Shown here: positions 55,889 through 64,000 of the stretch, piece by piece
Layout of the letters: every line of letters begins with the position of its first letter
Numbering within the stretch: position 1 is the first letter of the stretch
Assembly (NCBI RefSeq): GCF_001661495.1
Contig: NZ_BDDT01000008.1
Coordinates: forward strand, 62,001 to 126,000
Direction: 5' to 3'
DNA: 64,000 bases
From: Pseudoalteromonas prydzensis
Lineage (GTDB): Bacteria > Pseudomonadota > Gammaproteobacteria > Enterobacterales > Alteromonadaceae
Position numbers and translations under genes: made by a program
Notes under the pieces: model-generated
What the model was told of the DNA's origin: nothing
The model's input: only the letters and a program-made list of their open reading frames with translations
The model's database searches: none

Positions 55889-56360
55889 TCGTTACTTTTT
55901 ATTGATTGCCGTGAGCATCTTTTTTGCATTGATCATGGCATTGATGCCATTACCATTTTCGTTTGAACCATTTCGCCCAGATTGGGTGTTATTGGTGTTA
56001 ATGTATTGGTCGTTAGCGGTGCCGCATAGATTGAATATTGGTACAGCCTGGGTGGTTGGCTTATTGATTGATTTGGCCACTGGCTCACCACTGGGTATTA
56101 ATTCACTGACTTATTCAATTTGTATTTTTGTCACTGCCAGTAACTTTCAAAAGATCCGTAATTTTTCAATTTGGCAGCAAGCGATTCTGGTTGGCTTATT
56201 TTTAACGCTCTACCACTTAATGCAGTTTTGGTTGAACCACTTTTTAATGGATGTTTATTTTAACCCGCAGTATTTATGGCCAGTCGTAACTGGCATGTTA
56301 AGTTGGCCTTGGATTTTCTTATTGCTACGTAAATATCGCCGTCATTTCAGGATCAGATAA
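55881..56360 (+). CDS. mreD: Rod-shape-determining protein MreD
   Basis: A 159-residue inner-membrane protein with about five membrane segments. PFRPDWVLLVLMYWSLAVPH and WVVGLLIDLATGSPLGINSL are the conserved MreD stretches. It completes the elongasome membrane core with MreC and RodA. It overlaps both mreC and maf. Confidence 0.95.
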   Translation: MNSRYFLLIAVSIFFALIMALMPLPFSFEPFRPDWVLLVLMYWSLAVPHRLNIGTAWVVGLLIDLATGSPLGINSLTYSICIFVTASNFQKIRNFSIWQQAILVGLFLTLYHLMQFWLNHFLMDVYFNPQYLWPVVTGMLSWPWIFLLLRKYRRHFRIR

Positions 56361-56929
56361 TGCAAACCGCCATTTATTTAGCGTCAGCTTCCCCTCGGCG
56401 TAAAGAGTTACTAACTCAGCTTGGCGTCGCATTTTCACAATTTAGTGTTGATGCAGATGAAAGCCCACTCGCAGACGAAACCCCGCGCGAACTTGTAGAG
56501 CGTTTAGCGCGTTTAAAAGCGCAAACGGGGGTTGCGATGGGATACACAGATCGCCCCGTACTTGGCAGTGATACTGTGGTGGTTATTGATAACCAATCCC
56601 TTGGTAAACCTCGAGATAAAGCTGATTTTATGGCAACCCTAAAACGCTTGTCAGGTCGCAGCCATGAAGTGTTAACCGCTATCGCCTTTGCTACTGAACA
56701 ACAGGTAATGAGTTGTGTTGTAACAACACAAGTGAGCTTTAAAACACTCTCAGAACAAGAATTAGAAGCCTACTGGCAAAGTGGTGAGCCACACGATAAA
56801 GCCGGAGGTTATGGCATTCAAGGATTAGGCGGACGCTTTGTTACTCATATTTCGGGTAGCTATTTTGCGGTTGTCGGCTTACCTTTATATGAATGCGAAA
56901 AATTATTAAGCGAATTCTTAAGTAGGTAA
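56360..56929 (+). CDS. Maf-like nucleotide pyrophosphatase (YhdE type)
   Basis: A 189-residue Maf/HAM1-fold pyrophosphatase. YLASASPRRKELLTQLG is the nucleotide-binding loop, with VLGSDTVVVIDNQSLGKPRD, LSGRSHEVLTAIA and DKAGGYGIQGLGGRFV downstream. Location in mreBCD-maf-rng matches E. coli yhdE, a dTTP/UTP pyrophosphatase. It starts within the mreD stop (one-base overlap), and rng starts 1 base after its stop. Confidence 0.95.
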   Translation: MQTAIYLASASPRRKELLTQLGVAFSQFSVDADESPLADETPRELVERLARLKAQTGVAMGYTDRPVLGSDTVVVIDNQSLGKPRDKADFMATLKRLSGRSHEVLTAIAFATEQQVMSCVVTTQVSFKTLSEQELEAYWQSGEPHDKAGGYGIQGLGGRFVTHISGSYFAVVGLPLYECEKLLSEFLSR

Positions 56930-56930
56930 C

Positions 56931-58403
56931 ATGAGTATAGAATTACTGATCAACGTCACCCCAAGTGAAAGCCGTGTTGCCCTGATTGAAAACGGTGTAC
57001 TGCAAGAAATCCAACTAGAGCGCATTGGTAACTTAGGTATTGTTGGCAATATTTACTTAGGTAAAATAAGCCGCGTATTGCCGGGTATGCAAGCCGCATT
57101 TGTAGATATAGGTTTAGATAAAGCCGCTTTTTTACACGCCTCGGATATTGTTAACAGCGCTTCTATTGTTGAAGGTGTTGACGAGCAGCCAATCAAAAAA
57201 GTACAGGATATTCGTGAACTCGTGCGCCAGGGCCAGTACATAATGGTGCAAGTAGTTAAAGACCCATTAGGTACTAAGGGGGCACGTTTAACCACTGATA
57301 TTACTATTCCTTCGCGCTATTTAGTATTTATGCCCGATGCTACCCATGTTGGCGTGAGCCAGCGCATTGAAACCGAAGAAGAACGTGCTCGTTTAAAAAG
57401 CATTGTTGGTGAATATGGCGACGAAGACGGCAGCTTTATTGTCCGCACTGCCGCAGAAGGTGCCAGTGAAGCCGAGCTACGTCACGATGCCGAGTTTTTA
57501 AAAAAGCTCTGGAAAAAAATCGTCACTAAACGTAAAAAAACCAGCAAAGAAAGCATTCTTCATGAAGACTTAACGCTGGCGTTTCGAACCTTACGTGATT
57601 ACGTAGGTGAAGATATGGAGCGTATTCGGGTTGATTCAAAGCTTACCTATGAAGAGCTGAAAAGCTTTACCGCAGAGTTTGTGCCTATTCTGTCTGAGGC
57701 GTTAGAGTACTACCCAGGTGAGCGGCCTATTTTTGATTTGTTTGATGTTGAAAACGAAATCCAAAAAGCGCTGCACCGCAAAGTAACCTTAAAATCTGGT
57801 GGCTATTTAATTATCGATCAAACTGAGGCGATGACCACCGTTGATGTAAATACGGGGGCATTTGTTGGTCACCGTAACCTTGAAGAAACCATTTTTAATA
57901 CTAACGTTGAAGCGACCTCGGCGATTGCTCGCCAGCTTAGGTTACGTAATTTAGGCGGCATTATCATTATCGACTTTATTGATATGGTCAGCGAAGAGCA
58001 TAAACGCCGTGTGCTACATTCATTGGAATCAGCGCTGGGTAAAGATCGCGTTAAATCAAATATTAATGGTTTATCTGCGCTGGGTTTAGTGGAAATGACC
58101 CGTAAACGGACCCGTGAAAGTCTTGAGCATATTTTATGTGATGTGTGTCCGGCTTGCTCTGGGCGTGGCTCGCAAAAAACCGTAGAAACCGTATGCTACG
58201 AAATACTGCGTGAAATTGTCCGCGTAAACCGTGCTTACGCCGCAGATAAGTTTATGGTCTACGCCGCTCCTGCGGTCAGTGAGGCGTTATTAAATGACGA
58301 GTATCATAATCTTGCGGAGCTTGAGTTATTTATTGGCAAGCAAGTAAGTATTCAAACCGAAAGCCTCTACAGCCAAGAGCAGTTTGATGTGGTTATGATG
58401 TAA
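56931..58403 (+). CDS. rng: Ribonuclease G
   Basis: A 490-residue endoribonuclease maturing 16S rRNA 5' ends; E. coli RNase G is 489. The S1 domain lies near 36-130 (GNIYLGKISRVLPGMQAAFV). The catalytic DNase I-like domain carries the magnesium aspartates in TVDVNTGAF (about 305) and IIDFIDMV (about 350). The zinc-link cysteines are in CDVCPACSGRG. No C-terminal scaffold is present, separating it from RNase E. The stop overlaps the yhdP start (TAATG). Confidence 0.97.
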   Translation: MSIELLINVTPSESRVALIENGVLQEIQLERIGNLGIVGNIYLGKISRVLPGMQAAFVDIGLDKAAFLHASDIVNSASIVEGVDEQPIKKVQDIRELVRQGQYIMVQVVKDPLGTKGARLTTDITIPSRYLVFMPDATHVGVSQRIETEEERARLKSIVGEYGDEDGSFIVRTAAEGASEAELRHDAEFLKKLWKKIVTKRKKTSKESILHEDLTLAFRTLRDYVGEDMERIRVDSKLTYEELKSFTAEFVPILSEALEYYPGERPIFDLFDVENEIQKALHRKVTLKSGGYLIIDQTEAMTTVDVNTGAFVGHRNLEETIFNTNVEATSAIARQLRLRNLGGIIIIDFIDMVSEEHKRRVLHSLESALGKDRVKSNINGLSALGLVEMTRKRTRESLEHILCDVCPACSGRGSQKTVETVCYEILREIVRVNRAYAADKFMVYAAPAVSEALLNDEYHNLAELELFIGKQVSIQTESLYSQEQFDVVMM

Positions 58404-61400
58404 TGAAAGCAAAAACGGTCTGTTTTTTTTGTATCCGTAAGTTATGGCAAGTGTGTGCCATAACCCTGGTATTGCTGGCCGTTGTTGTTTCTGTTCTTAA
58501 ATATACGCTACCTTACGCCAATGATTACAAGGGAGACCTTGAAGATTACCTGTTTGATAAGTTCGCTGTTAATTTATCAATAGGTGCGATTTCCGCCAGT
58601 TGGCATGGCCAAGGTCCTTCCATCGTATTGGAAGAGATTAGCTTTGAAGATAATAAAACCTCACCTATTGCACTGACTATTGCTAAAGCCAGCCTTGAAT
58701 TAAATATATGGGAAACCATTAAAACCCGACAGTTAAAATCCAGTTACTTTGTGATCAACGGCTTTCATGCCAATGTTGATATGCCGACCATGCTGGATTC
58801 AAAAAGCGCTGACGTATCGTTTGAACAAAAAGAGCTGATCGAAGGGTTATTTCTGGGTGAAACCGGGCATTTTGCGGTTGAAAATAGCAGCCTTAACTTT
58901 ATATTAGGCGATGGTAAAGAGCGCCGTTTAATTCTTGAAAACATTGTTTGGCAAAACCAACCAGAACAACACTTAGGCAGCGGCACACTTGCTGTACCAG
59001 GTATTTCAGTGGGCACCTTTGATGCGCGCTTGGCGTTAACAGGCTCAACGCTTGAGACTATGCTAGGTGATATTTATGTGCAAGCCAGTAATGTTGATGT
59101 CTCAAAATGGTTAGCACAATACATCAATACCGAGAAAGAGCAGTTTAATTCAGATATTAATTTAGAGTCATGGTTAAGCATTGAAAATGGCTTGATCAAA
59201 GATGTCACGGTTAAATGGTTACCTAGTTTTATTCATTGGCAGCAAGATACCAAAAGCCACCAATTTAGTTTAAGTGAAGGGGGCTTTGTGCTTCATCCTT
59301 GGCAACAAGGTTGGCGTTTAAAAAGCTCAGGGCTGACGATTGCAAATGATCAACAGCAGTGGCCAGACTTTCAATTTGAAGCGCAGTTAGATAACAATCA
59401 GCAGCAGTTTTGGTTGCAGCAGCTGGATTTTGAGTTAGTGACAAAACTGGCGCAACTCAGTGACTTTTCAGCATTAGAGCCACTGTTAACGCGACAGCCC
59501 AGCGGCCAAGTTGAGCATGCATATTTGCAATTTAGCTCAGCGCAGCAATGGCAATTATGGTTTGAAGCAAAGCAGCTAGGTTGGCTTGCTAAACAAGGTG
59601 TGCCCGCAGTACAAGGGTTATTAGTTGATGGACTGATAAATCAACATCGCGGCCGGATAAACCTGTTTGGTGAAAATAGTGAACTACTGACAGGTGACAC
59701 TTTCAGCCAGCCAATTAAATATAATCAGCTTAATATGCAAATTGATTTAGCCAATAGCGAGCAAGGTTGGCAGATCAGTAGTGACAATATTTGGCTTGAT
59801 AATGAAGAAGTCACCGTTGCCGCTGAAATGAAGTTAACCTTGGGCGAACAGCCGCGGCTAGACTTATATGCAGAAGCATTTGCACCGGATGCCAGTATTG
59901 CCAGCCATTATTTCCCACGCCCTGTGATGACTAAAAATTTAGTAGATTACTTAACTGGGGCAATTAAAGGGGGCGAGCTGACACAGGCGCAAGTGCTGTT
60001 TTCTGGGCCGTTAACCGGATTTCCGTTTGCTGATAACTCAGGACAGTTTGAAGTGTTAGCGCAGGTAGAGAATGCTAATTATCAATTTGCGCCAGATTGG
60101 CCTGCAGTAACCAATGGCAGCGCACAATTACATTTTGAAAATCAGCGTATGGATATTTATTCTCAGCAGGGGCAATTAGTTAATTTAGCTGTTGCTGATG
60201 CCGTACATGTCAGCATTGCCGATTTAATGAATGCAGATGTACTCAGTGTAAAAATTAATAAACGTGCTGATGCGCAAAAGCTGTTACCGTTTTTTCAAGC
60301 CACCCCGATTGCGGATCCATTAGCGGATGTATTTGCAGTGATCCAAGGCAAAGGCACTGCCAGTGCCGATATTGAGTTATTGGTTGATCTTAATGATCTC
60401 GATGTAAAAGCCAAAGGCACTGTTAATTTAAACAATCTGCCCGTGTATTTAGCGCAGCCAGGACTACAGCTTGAGGGCGTAACTGGCAAGCTACATTTCA
60501 ATGATGACCAAATTACCTTAAAAAATGCCCAGGCCAGCTGGCTAGGTATGCCACTAAAAGTAAATTTTAGTGGTAAAAATATTGCACAAAATTACCGTGC
60601 CGACATTGATATAAAAGCACAGTTAGATGCTGATACCTTAATTTCGCATGGCCAAGGTTTATTAAAAGGTTACTTACAGGGTGAAAGTGAAGTGGCCATA
60701 AAGCTGGCGCTCAATTTTTTAACCGATGGTTTTAATTACCGCGCTAATGTGAGTTCGCAACTTGAAGGACTAAGCAGTGAATTACCAGCCCCCTATAGTA
60801 AAAGTGCGGATCAGGTTTGGCCGTTAACTGCGGTTGTTCAAGGCGATGAAATTTCTAATTTGATCACGGCTAATATTAATAACAACTTATACTTTAATGG
60901 TATTTTAGAGAACAGCAGCGGCGTATTAAATAATGCGCATATCATCTTAGGCAAACAAGACTTAGGGCTGAACCAGCAAGATTTAAGCGTTGCTATTAAC
61001 TTAGAGCAAACAGATTTATTACCTTGGCTTGATTTGATCCAGCAGATCATCACTATTAGCCAAGCAGAGGGTGAGCAACAAGGTGTGTTGCCACCACTAA
61101 AAGAAGTTGTCGGTAATATACAGCAATTAACCATAGCCGATATCGCCTTTAATGATTTTGAAATGCGCTTAGCGCCAGTTGCCAGTGATTTGAGCCTGCG
61201 CCTTAACGCCAAAGAACTACGCTCACAAGTATTAATACCACTTGATAAATCAAGTCGGCCAATTCATATTGCCAGCGATTATTTACGCGTTAATTTTATA
61301 CCAACCACGGACGAGCCAGCGCCAGCTGAAACAGCTCAAGACTATAGTTGGCTGAGCGACTTGCCGGCCATTGAATTTGAATGTGCTGATTGTAAAGTAG

Positions 61401-62248
61401 CAAGTTATCAACTCGATAAAGTGAGCGCCTCACTCTATGGTGATGGTCATAAGCTAACTGTGTCAGAGTTAGTGGTGGATAAAGGCGAGCATATTCTTCG
61501 CGCCAAAGGTCAGTGGCAAAATAGCATTAGCCAGTTTAGCGGTAATATGCAAAGTGATGATATCGGCGAACTATTTGATGAGTTTGATATTACCACGACA
61601 GTTAAAGATTCAACGGCAGACATTAAATTTAACTTAGCGTGGCAAGATGCGCCTTATTTATTTGATATTGCCAGCCTTAACGGCGATTTAGATTGGCGTT
61701 TAGGTGAAGGGCACTTAGCTGAGATAAGCGATGGCGGTGCACGGGTATTCTCATTGCTAAGTCTTGATTCATTAGTGCGCAAGTTAAAGCTCGACTTTAG
61801 AGATGTATTTTCCAAGGGGTTTTTCTATAACAGCCTACAAGGTACTATGCAGCTAGATAAAGGCATTGCCTATACTCAAGATACAAAAATGGACGGCGTG
61901 CCCGCTGACTTAACGATTAAAGGCCACACTAATCTCAATACTATGGAAATAGATTATGATTTAGCGGTTGCACCACAAGTTACCTCAAGTATTCCGGTGA
62001 TCGTGGCGTGGATGGTGAATCCGGTAACTGGGCTTGCCGCATTGGCGATAGATAAAGTAATTCACTCGGCGCGGGTTATTTCAGAAATTAACTTTAAAGT
62101 GAGCGGCAGTATGAACGACCCAGTTGTGAAAGAAATCGATCGTAAGAGTCGTGAAGTGACACTGCCACAAGCTGCACAAAATCAACCGCAAGCGTCTACA
62201 TCACATGAGTTAACACTCAAAGATGCCGCTGCCACAGCCACGCAGTAA
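58403..62248 (+). CDS. yhdP: AsmA-like lipid-transport protein YhdP
   Basis: A 1281-residue protein anchored by an N-terminal membrane segment (residues about 16-36) with a giant periplasmic repeating beta-groove; E. coli YhdP is 1266. The C-terminal AsmA2-like region has LNGDLDWRLGEGHLAEISDG, RVFSLLSLDSLVRKLKLDF and DLAVAPQVTSSIPVIVAW. YhdP, TamB and YdbH carry phospholipids to the outer membrane in E. coli. The gene directly follows rng with overlapping stop and start, the standard arrangement. Confidence 0.95.
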   Translation: MKAKTVCFFCIRKLWQVCAITLVLLAVVVSVLKYTLPYANDYKGDLEDYLFDKFAVNLSIGAISASWHGQGPSIVLEEISFEDNKTSPIALTIAKASLELNIWETIKTRQLKSSYFVINGFHANVDMPTMLDSKSADVSFEQKELIEGLFLGETGHFAVENSSLNFILGDGKERRLILENIVWQNQPEQHLGSGTLAVPGISVGTFDARLALTGSTLETMLGDIYVQASNVDVSKWLAQYINTEKEQFNSDINLESWLSIENGLIKDVTVKWLPSFIHWQQDTKSHQFSLSEGGFVLHPWQQGWRLKSSGLTIANDQQQWPDFQFEAQLDNNQQQFWLQQLDFELVTKLAQLSDFSALEPLLTRQPSGQVEHAYLQFSSAQQWQLWFEAKQLGWLAKQGVPAVQGLLVDGLINQHRGRINLFGENSELLTGDTFSQPIKYNQLNMQIDLANSEQGWQISSDNIWLDNEEVTVAAEMKLTLGEQPRLDLYAEAFAPDASIASHYFPRPVMTKNLVDYLTGAIKGGELTQAQVLFSGPLTGFPFADNSGQFEVLAQVENANYQFAPDWPAVTNGSAQLHFENQRMDIYSQQGQLVNLAVADAVHVSIADLMNADVLSVKINKRADAQKLLPFFQATPIADPLADVFAVIQGKGTASADIELLVDLNDLDVKAKGTVNLNNLPVYLAQPGLQLEGVTGKLHFNDDQITLKNAQASWLGMPLKVNFSGKNIAQNYRADIDIKAQLDADTLISHGQGLLKGYLQGESEVAIKLALNFLTDGFNYRANVSSQLEGLSSELPAPYSKSADQVWPLTAVVQGDEISNLITANINNNLYFNGILENSSGVLNNAHIILGKQDLGLNQQDLSVAINLEQTDLLPWLDLIQQIITISQAEGEQQGVLPPLKEVVGNIQQLTIADIAFNDFEMRLAPVASDLSLRLNAKELRSQVLIPLDKSSRPIHIASDYLRVNFIPTTDEPAPAETAQDYSWLSDLPAIEFECADCKVASYQLDKVSASLYGDGHKLTVSELVVDKGEHILRAKGQWQNSISQFSGNMQSDDIGELFDEFDITTTVKDSTADIKFNLAWQDAPYLFDIASLNGDLDWRLGEGHLAEISDGGARVFSLLSLDSLVRKLKLDFRDVFSKGFFYNSLQGTMQLDKGIAYTQDTKMDGVPADLTIKGHTNLNTMEIDYDLAVAPQVTSSIPVIVAWMVNPVTGLAALAIDKVIHSARVISEINFKVSGSMNDPVVKEIDRKSREVTLPQAAQNQPQASTSHELTLKDAAATATQ

Positions 62249-62258
62249 GGAGCAAGCT

Positions 62259-63065
62259 ATGATCGTCGCGCTGCAAATGTGCTCCGGAGTGTGTGCTGAT
62301 GCCAACATTGAGCAACTTAACCAGCAATTACAACAACTCCCCACAACTCGGCCATTACTTGTTTGTTTACCTGAAAGCTTTTTAGTATTTAGTAAAAGCG
62401 GCCAACAGACACTCGCGATTGCCAAACAAAGCGATGTTTATATACAGCAATTAGCTGACTTATGTCGCCTGTATGATATTTGGTTAGCCGCTGGTACATT
62501 ACCGATTGCCACAAATAATAAATATTTAGCAGCATCTTTATTATTTAATAACCAAGGTGATGTGGTTGCTCAGTACAACAAGATGCATTTATTTGATGTA
62601 GATGTGGCGGACGGTACAGGGGCGTATCGCGAGTCTAACTATACGCAAGCGGGCAATGATATCGTTGTAGTGGATTCGCCGTTTGGTAAAATAGGCTTAA
62701 CAGTATGTTATGATCTGCGCTTTAGTGGTTTATTTAGTGCTTTGCAACGTGGCGGAGCTGAAATCATTCTAGTGCCCAGCGCTTTTACAACGGTAACCGG
62801 CGCCGCTCATTGGCAGCCGTTACTAACAGCGCGGGCAATAGAAACACAAAGTTATGTGATTGCCGCAGCACAAGCGGGGCAACATGAAAATGGCCGTGCA
62901 ACATATGGCCACAGCATTATTATTTCTCCTTGGGGCGATGTCCTCAGTGAGCTTGCAGATGGCATAGGGTTTATTGGTTGTCAGCCAGATTTAAACCGCT
63001 TGCACGCCATTCGTCGAGATATGCCAGTGCAATCTCACCAACGATTTAGAGAGCAATTATTATGA
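62259..63065 (+). CDS. Nitrilase-superfamily amidohydrolase (Nit type)
   Basis: A 268-residue carbon-nitrogen hydrolase. The Glu-Lys-Cys triad is visible: Glu in CLPESFLVF, Lys in YNKMHLFDVDV, Cys in LTVCYDLRFSGLF. HLFDVDVADG and the length place it in the Nit1/Nit2 branch, whose members hydrolyse deaminated glutathione; an omega-amidase activity is the alternative. ATG 62259 follows AAGGAGC. It lies between yhdP and tldD, as in many gammaproteobacteria, and overlaps tldD by 4 bases (ATGA). Confidence 0.92.
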   Translation: MIVALQMCSGVCADANIEQLNQQLQQLPTTRPLLVCLPESFLVFSKSGQQTLAIAKQSDVYIQQLADLCRLYDIWLAAGTLPIATNNKYLAASLLFNNQGDVVAQYNKMHLFDVDVADGTGAYRESNYTQAGNDIVVVDSPFGKIGLTVCYDLRFSGLFSALQRGGAEIILVPSAFTTVTGAAHWQPLLTARAIETQSYVIAAAQAGQHENGRATYGHSIIISPWGDVLSELADGIGFIGCQPDLNRLHAIRRDMPVQSHQRFREQLL

Positions 63066-64000
63066 ATTCGGTTGAACAGCATTTATTACAAGACAGCCAG
63101 CTTACCCGAGAAGAACTCGAAAAAACGCTTGGCTTTATTCATCAGCATAACGTTGATTATGCGGATCTGTATTTTCAATCAAGCCACCATGAATCATGGG
63201 TGCTGGAAGACGGCTTAGTAAAAGAAGGTTCATACAACGTTGAACGCGGCGTTGGCGTACGTGCCGTAAGCGGTGAAAAAACGGGTTTTTCGTACTCTGA
63301 TGCGATTAACCTCGAAGCCCTAAATAAAGCCGCCACCGCCGCGCGTAGTATTGCCGAAGCAGGCGAAAGCAAAGCTATTCAGGTATTTAGTGATGTGGCA
63401 GCAAAGCAGCAGTTTGCACCGCTACAACCAATTCAAAGCATGACAGATACCGACAAAGTCAGTTTATTACGTGAGCTTGAAAACTATATTCGCGAACTTG
63501 CACCCGATGCAGAGCAAGTGATCAGCTCTATGTCAGCAGTCTATGAAGAAGTATTAATTGCCGCCAGTGATGGCACCTTCGCTACCGATATTCGCCCATT
63601 GATCCGTTTAAACTGCTCTGTGTTATTAGAGAAAAACGGCCGTCGTGAACGCGGTGGTGCAGGCGGCGGTGCGCGTTTAGATTATGGTTATTTTAAAGAA
63701 TTAGTAGAGGGTAAACCACGTTGGATGGAATACGCCGAAGAAGCAGTACGCCAAGCTAAAGTAAACCTAGAAGCCATTGATGCTCCAGCGGGCACTATGG
63801 AAGTGGTATTGGGTAATGGTTGGCCAGGGGTATTACTGCATGAAGCGGTAGGCCATGGTTTAGAAGGCGATTTTAACCGTAAAGGTGCATCAGCGTTTAG
63901 CGGCAAAGTAGGTGAAAAAGTCGCATCAGAGCTGTGTACTGTGGTTGATGATGGCACTATTGCCGATCGTCGTGGTTCACTGAATGTGGATGATGAAGGC
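63062..64000 (+). CDS. tldD: Metalloprotease TldD (3' end outside window)
   Basis: The first 313 codons of TldD (E. coli about 481). The zinc motif is in VLLHEAVGHGLEGDFN (HExxxH pattern) near residue 260, and WVLEDGLVKEGSYNVERGVG and GGGARLDYGYF are family stretches. TldD forms a heterodimer with TldE (PmbA) that degrades unfolded peptides and matures microcins. The frame is open to the window edge. The ATG overlaps the nitrilase stop. Confidence 0.95.
   Translation, partial: MNSVEQHLLQDSQLTREELEKTLGFIHQHNVDYADLYFQSSHHESWVLEDGLVKEGSYNVERGVGVRAVSGEKTGFSYSDAINLEALNKAATAARSIAEAGESKAIQVFSDVAAKQQFAPLQPIQSMTDTDKVSLLRELENYIRELAPDAEQVISSMSAVYEEVLIAASDGTFATDIRPLIRLNCSVLLEKNGRRERGGAGGGARLDYGYFKELVEGKPRWMEYAEEAVRQAKVNLEAIDAPAGTMEVVLGNGWPGVLLHEAVGHGLEGDFNRKGASAFSGKVGEKVASELCTVVDDGTIADRRGSLNVDDEG

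Overview
The window looks like the chromosome of a marine gammaproteobacterium of the order Alteromonadales, most likely Pseudoalteromonas or a close relative. Three things suggest this: the low-to-moderate GC content, the gene orders (hslVU, metJ/metBL, mrcA/pilMNOPQ/aroKB/damX/dam, uvrA/ssb, mreBCD/maf/rng/yhdP/nitrilase/tldD), and the strong protein matches to Vibrio, Shewanella and E. coli families that I recognise from memory. No rRNA, tRNA, CRISPR array or prophage was seen. Assignments rest on motif recognition, not on database searches.

Layout. 1-4.2 kb: end of a histidine-utilisation locus (hutI, hutG) with a catalytically degenerate GGDEF/EAL membrane protein between them and rraA directly upstream of hutG. 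4.4-8.0 kb: a PAP2 phosphatase translationally coupled to a glycosyltransferase, then a chemoreceptor. 8.0-13.15 kb: an accessory island with a Phd/ParE-type toxin-antitoxin pair, two orphan ORFs between two copies of a hairpin-bearing repeat, a REP-type (Y1/HUH) transposase with matching palindromes, a broken membrane-protein gene, and a two-gene unit whose first product resembles Tse2-type ADP-ribosyltransferase toxins. Arrays of a 7-bp repeat (TAGGTTC) lie near both ends of this region in opposite orientation. 13.2-18.7 kb: DUF971 gene, hslVU heat-shock protease with a sigma-32-like promoter and a structured 5' leader, a SPOR protein, priA and rpmE. 19.3-24.8 kb: malic enzyme and the methionine regulon genes metJ, metB and metL with a MetJ operator.

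24.9-36.4 kb: mrcA divergent from pilMNOPQ (type IV pilus inner-membrane complex and secretin), then aroK, aroB, damX and dam. 36.4-39.6 kb: two small membrane-protein genes, then rpe, gph and trpS. 39.7-43.5 kb: a small exported protein, a ToxR/CadC-type membrane regulator with a periplasmic propeller-like domain, and an unrecognised membrane protein. 43.5-50.7 kb: uvrA divergent from a YajR-type MFS transporter, ssb, and a CsrD/MshH-like degenerate EAL protein. 50.7-53.9 kb: a D-cysteine desulfhydrase-like enzyme and an exported coiled-coil/PEGA/SUMF1 protein. They occupy the place where Vibrio carries the MSHA pilus cluster. 54.0-64.0 kb: mreBCD, maf, rng, yhdP, a nitrilase-family gene and tldD (cut by the window edge), mostly with overlapping start and stop codons, as one long cell-envelope operon.

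Most of the window is ordinary core genome. The parts that most merit a second look are the 8-13 kb accessory island, the structured hslVU leader, and the csrD-mreB interval.
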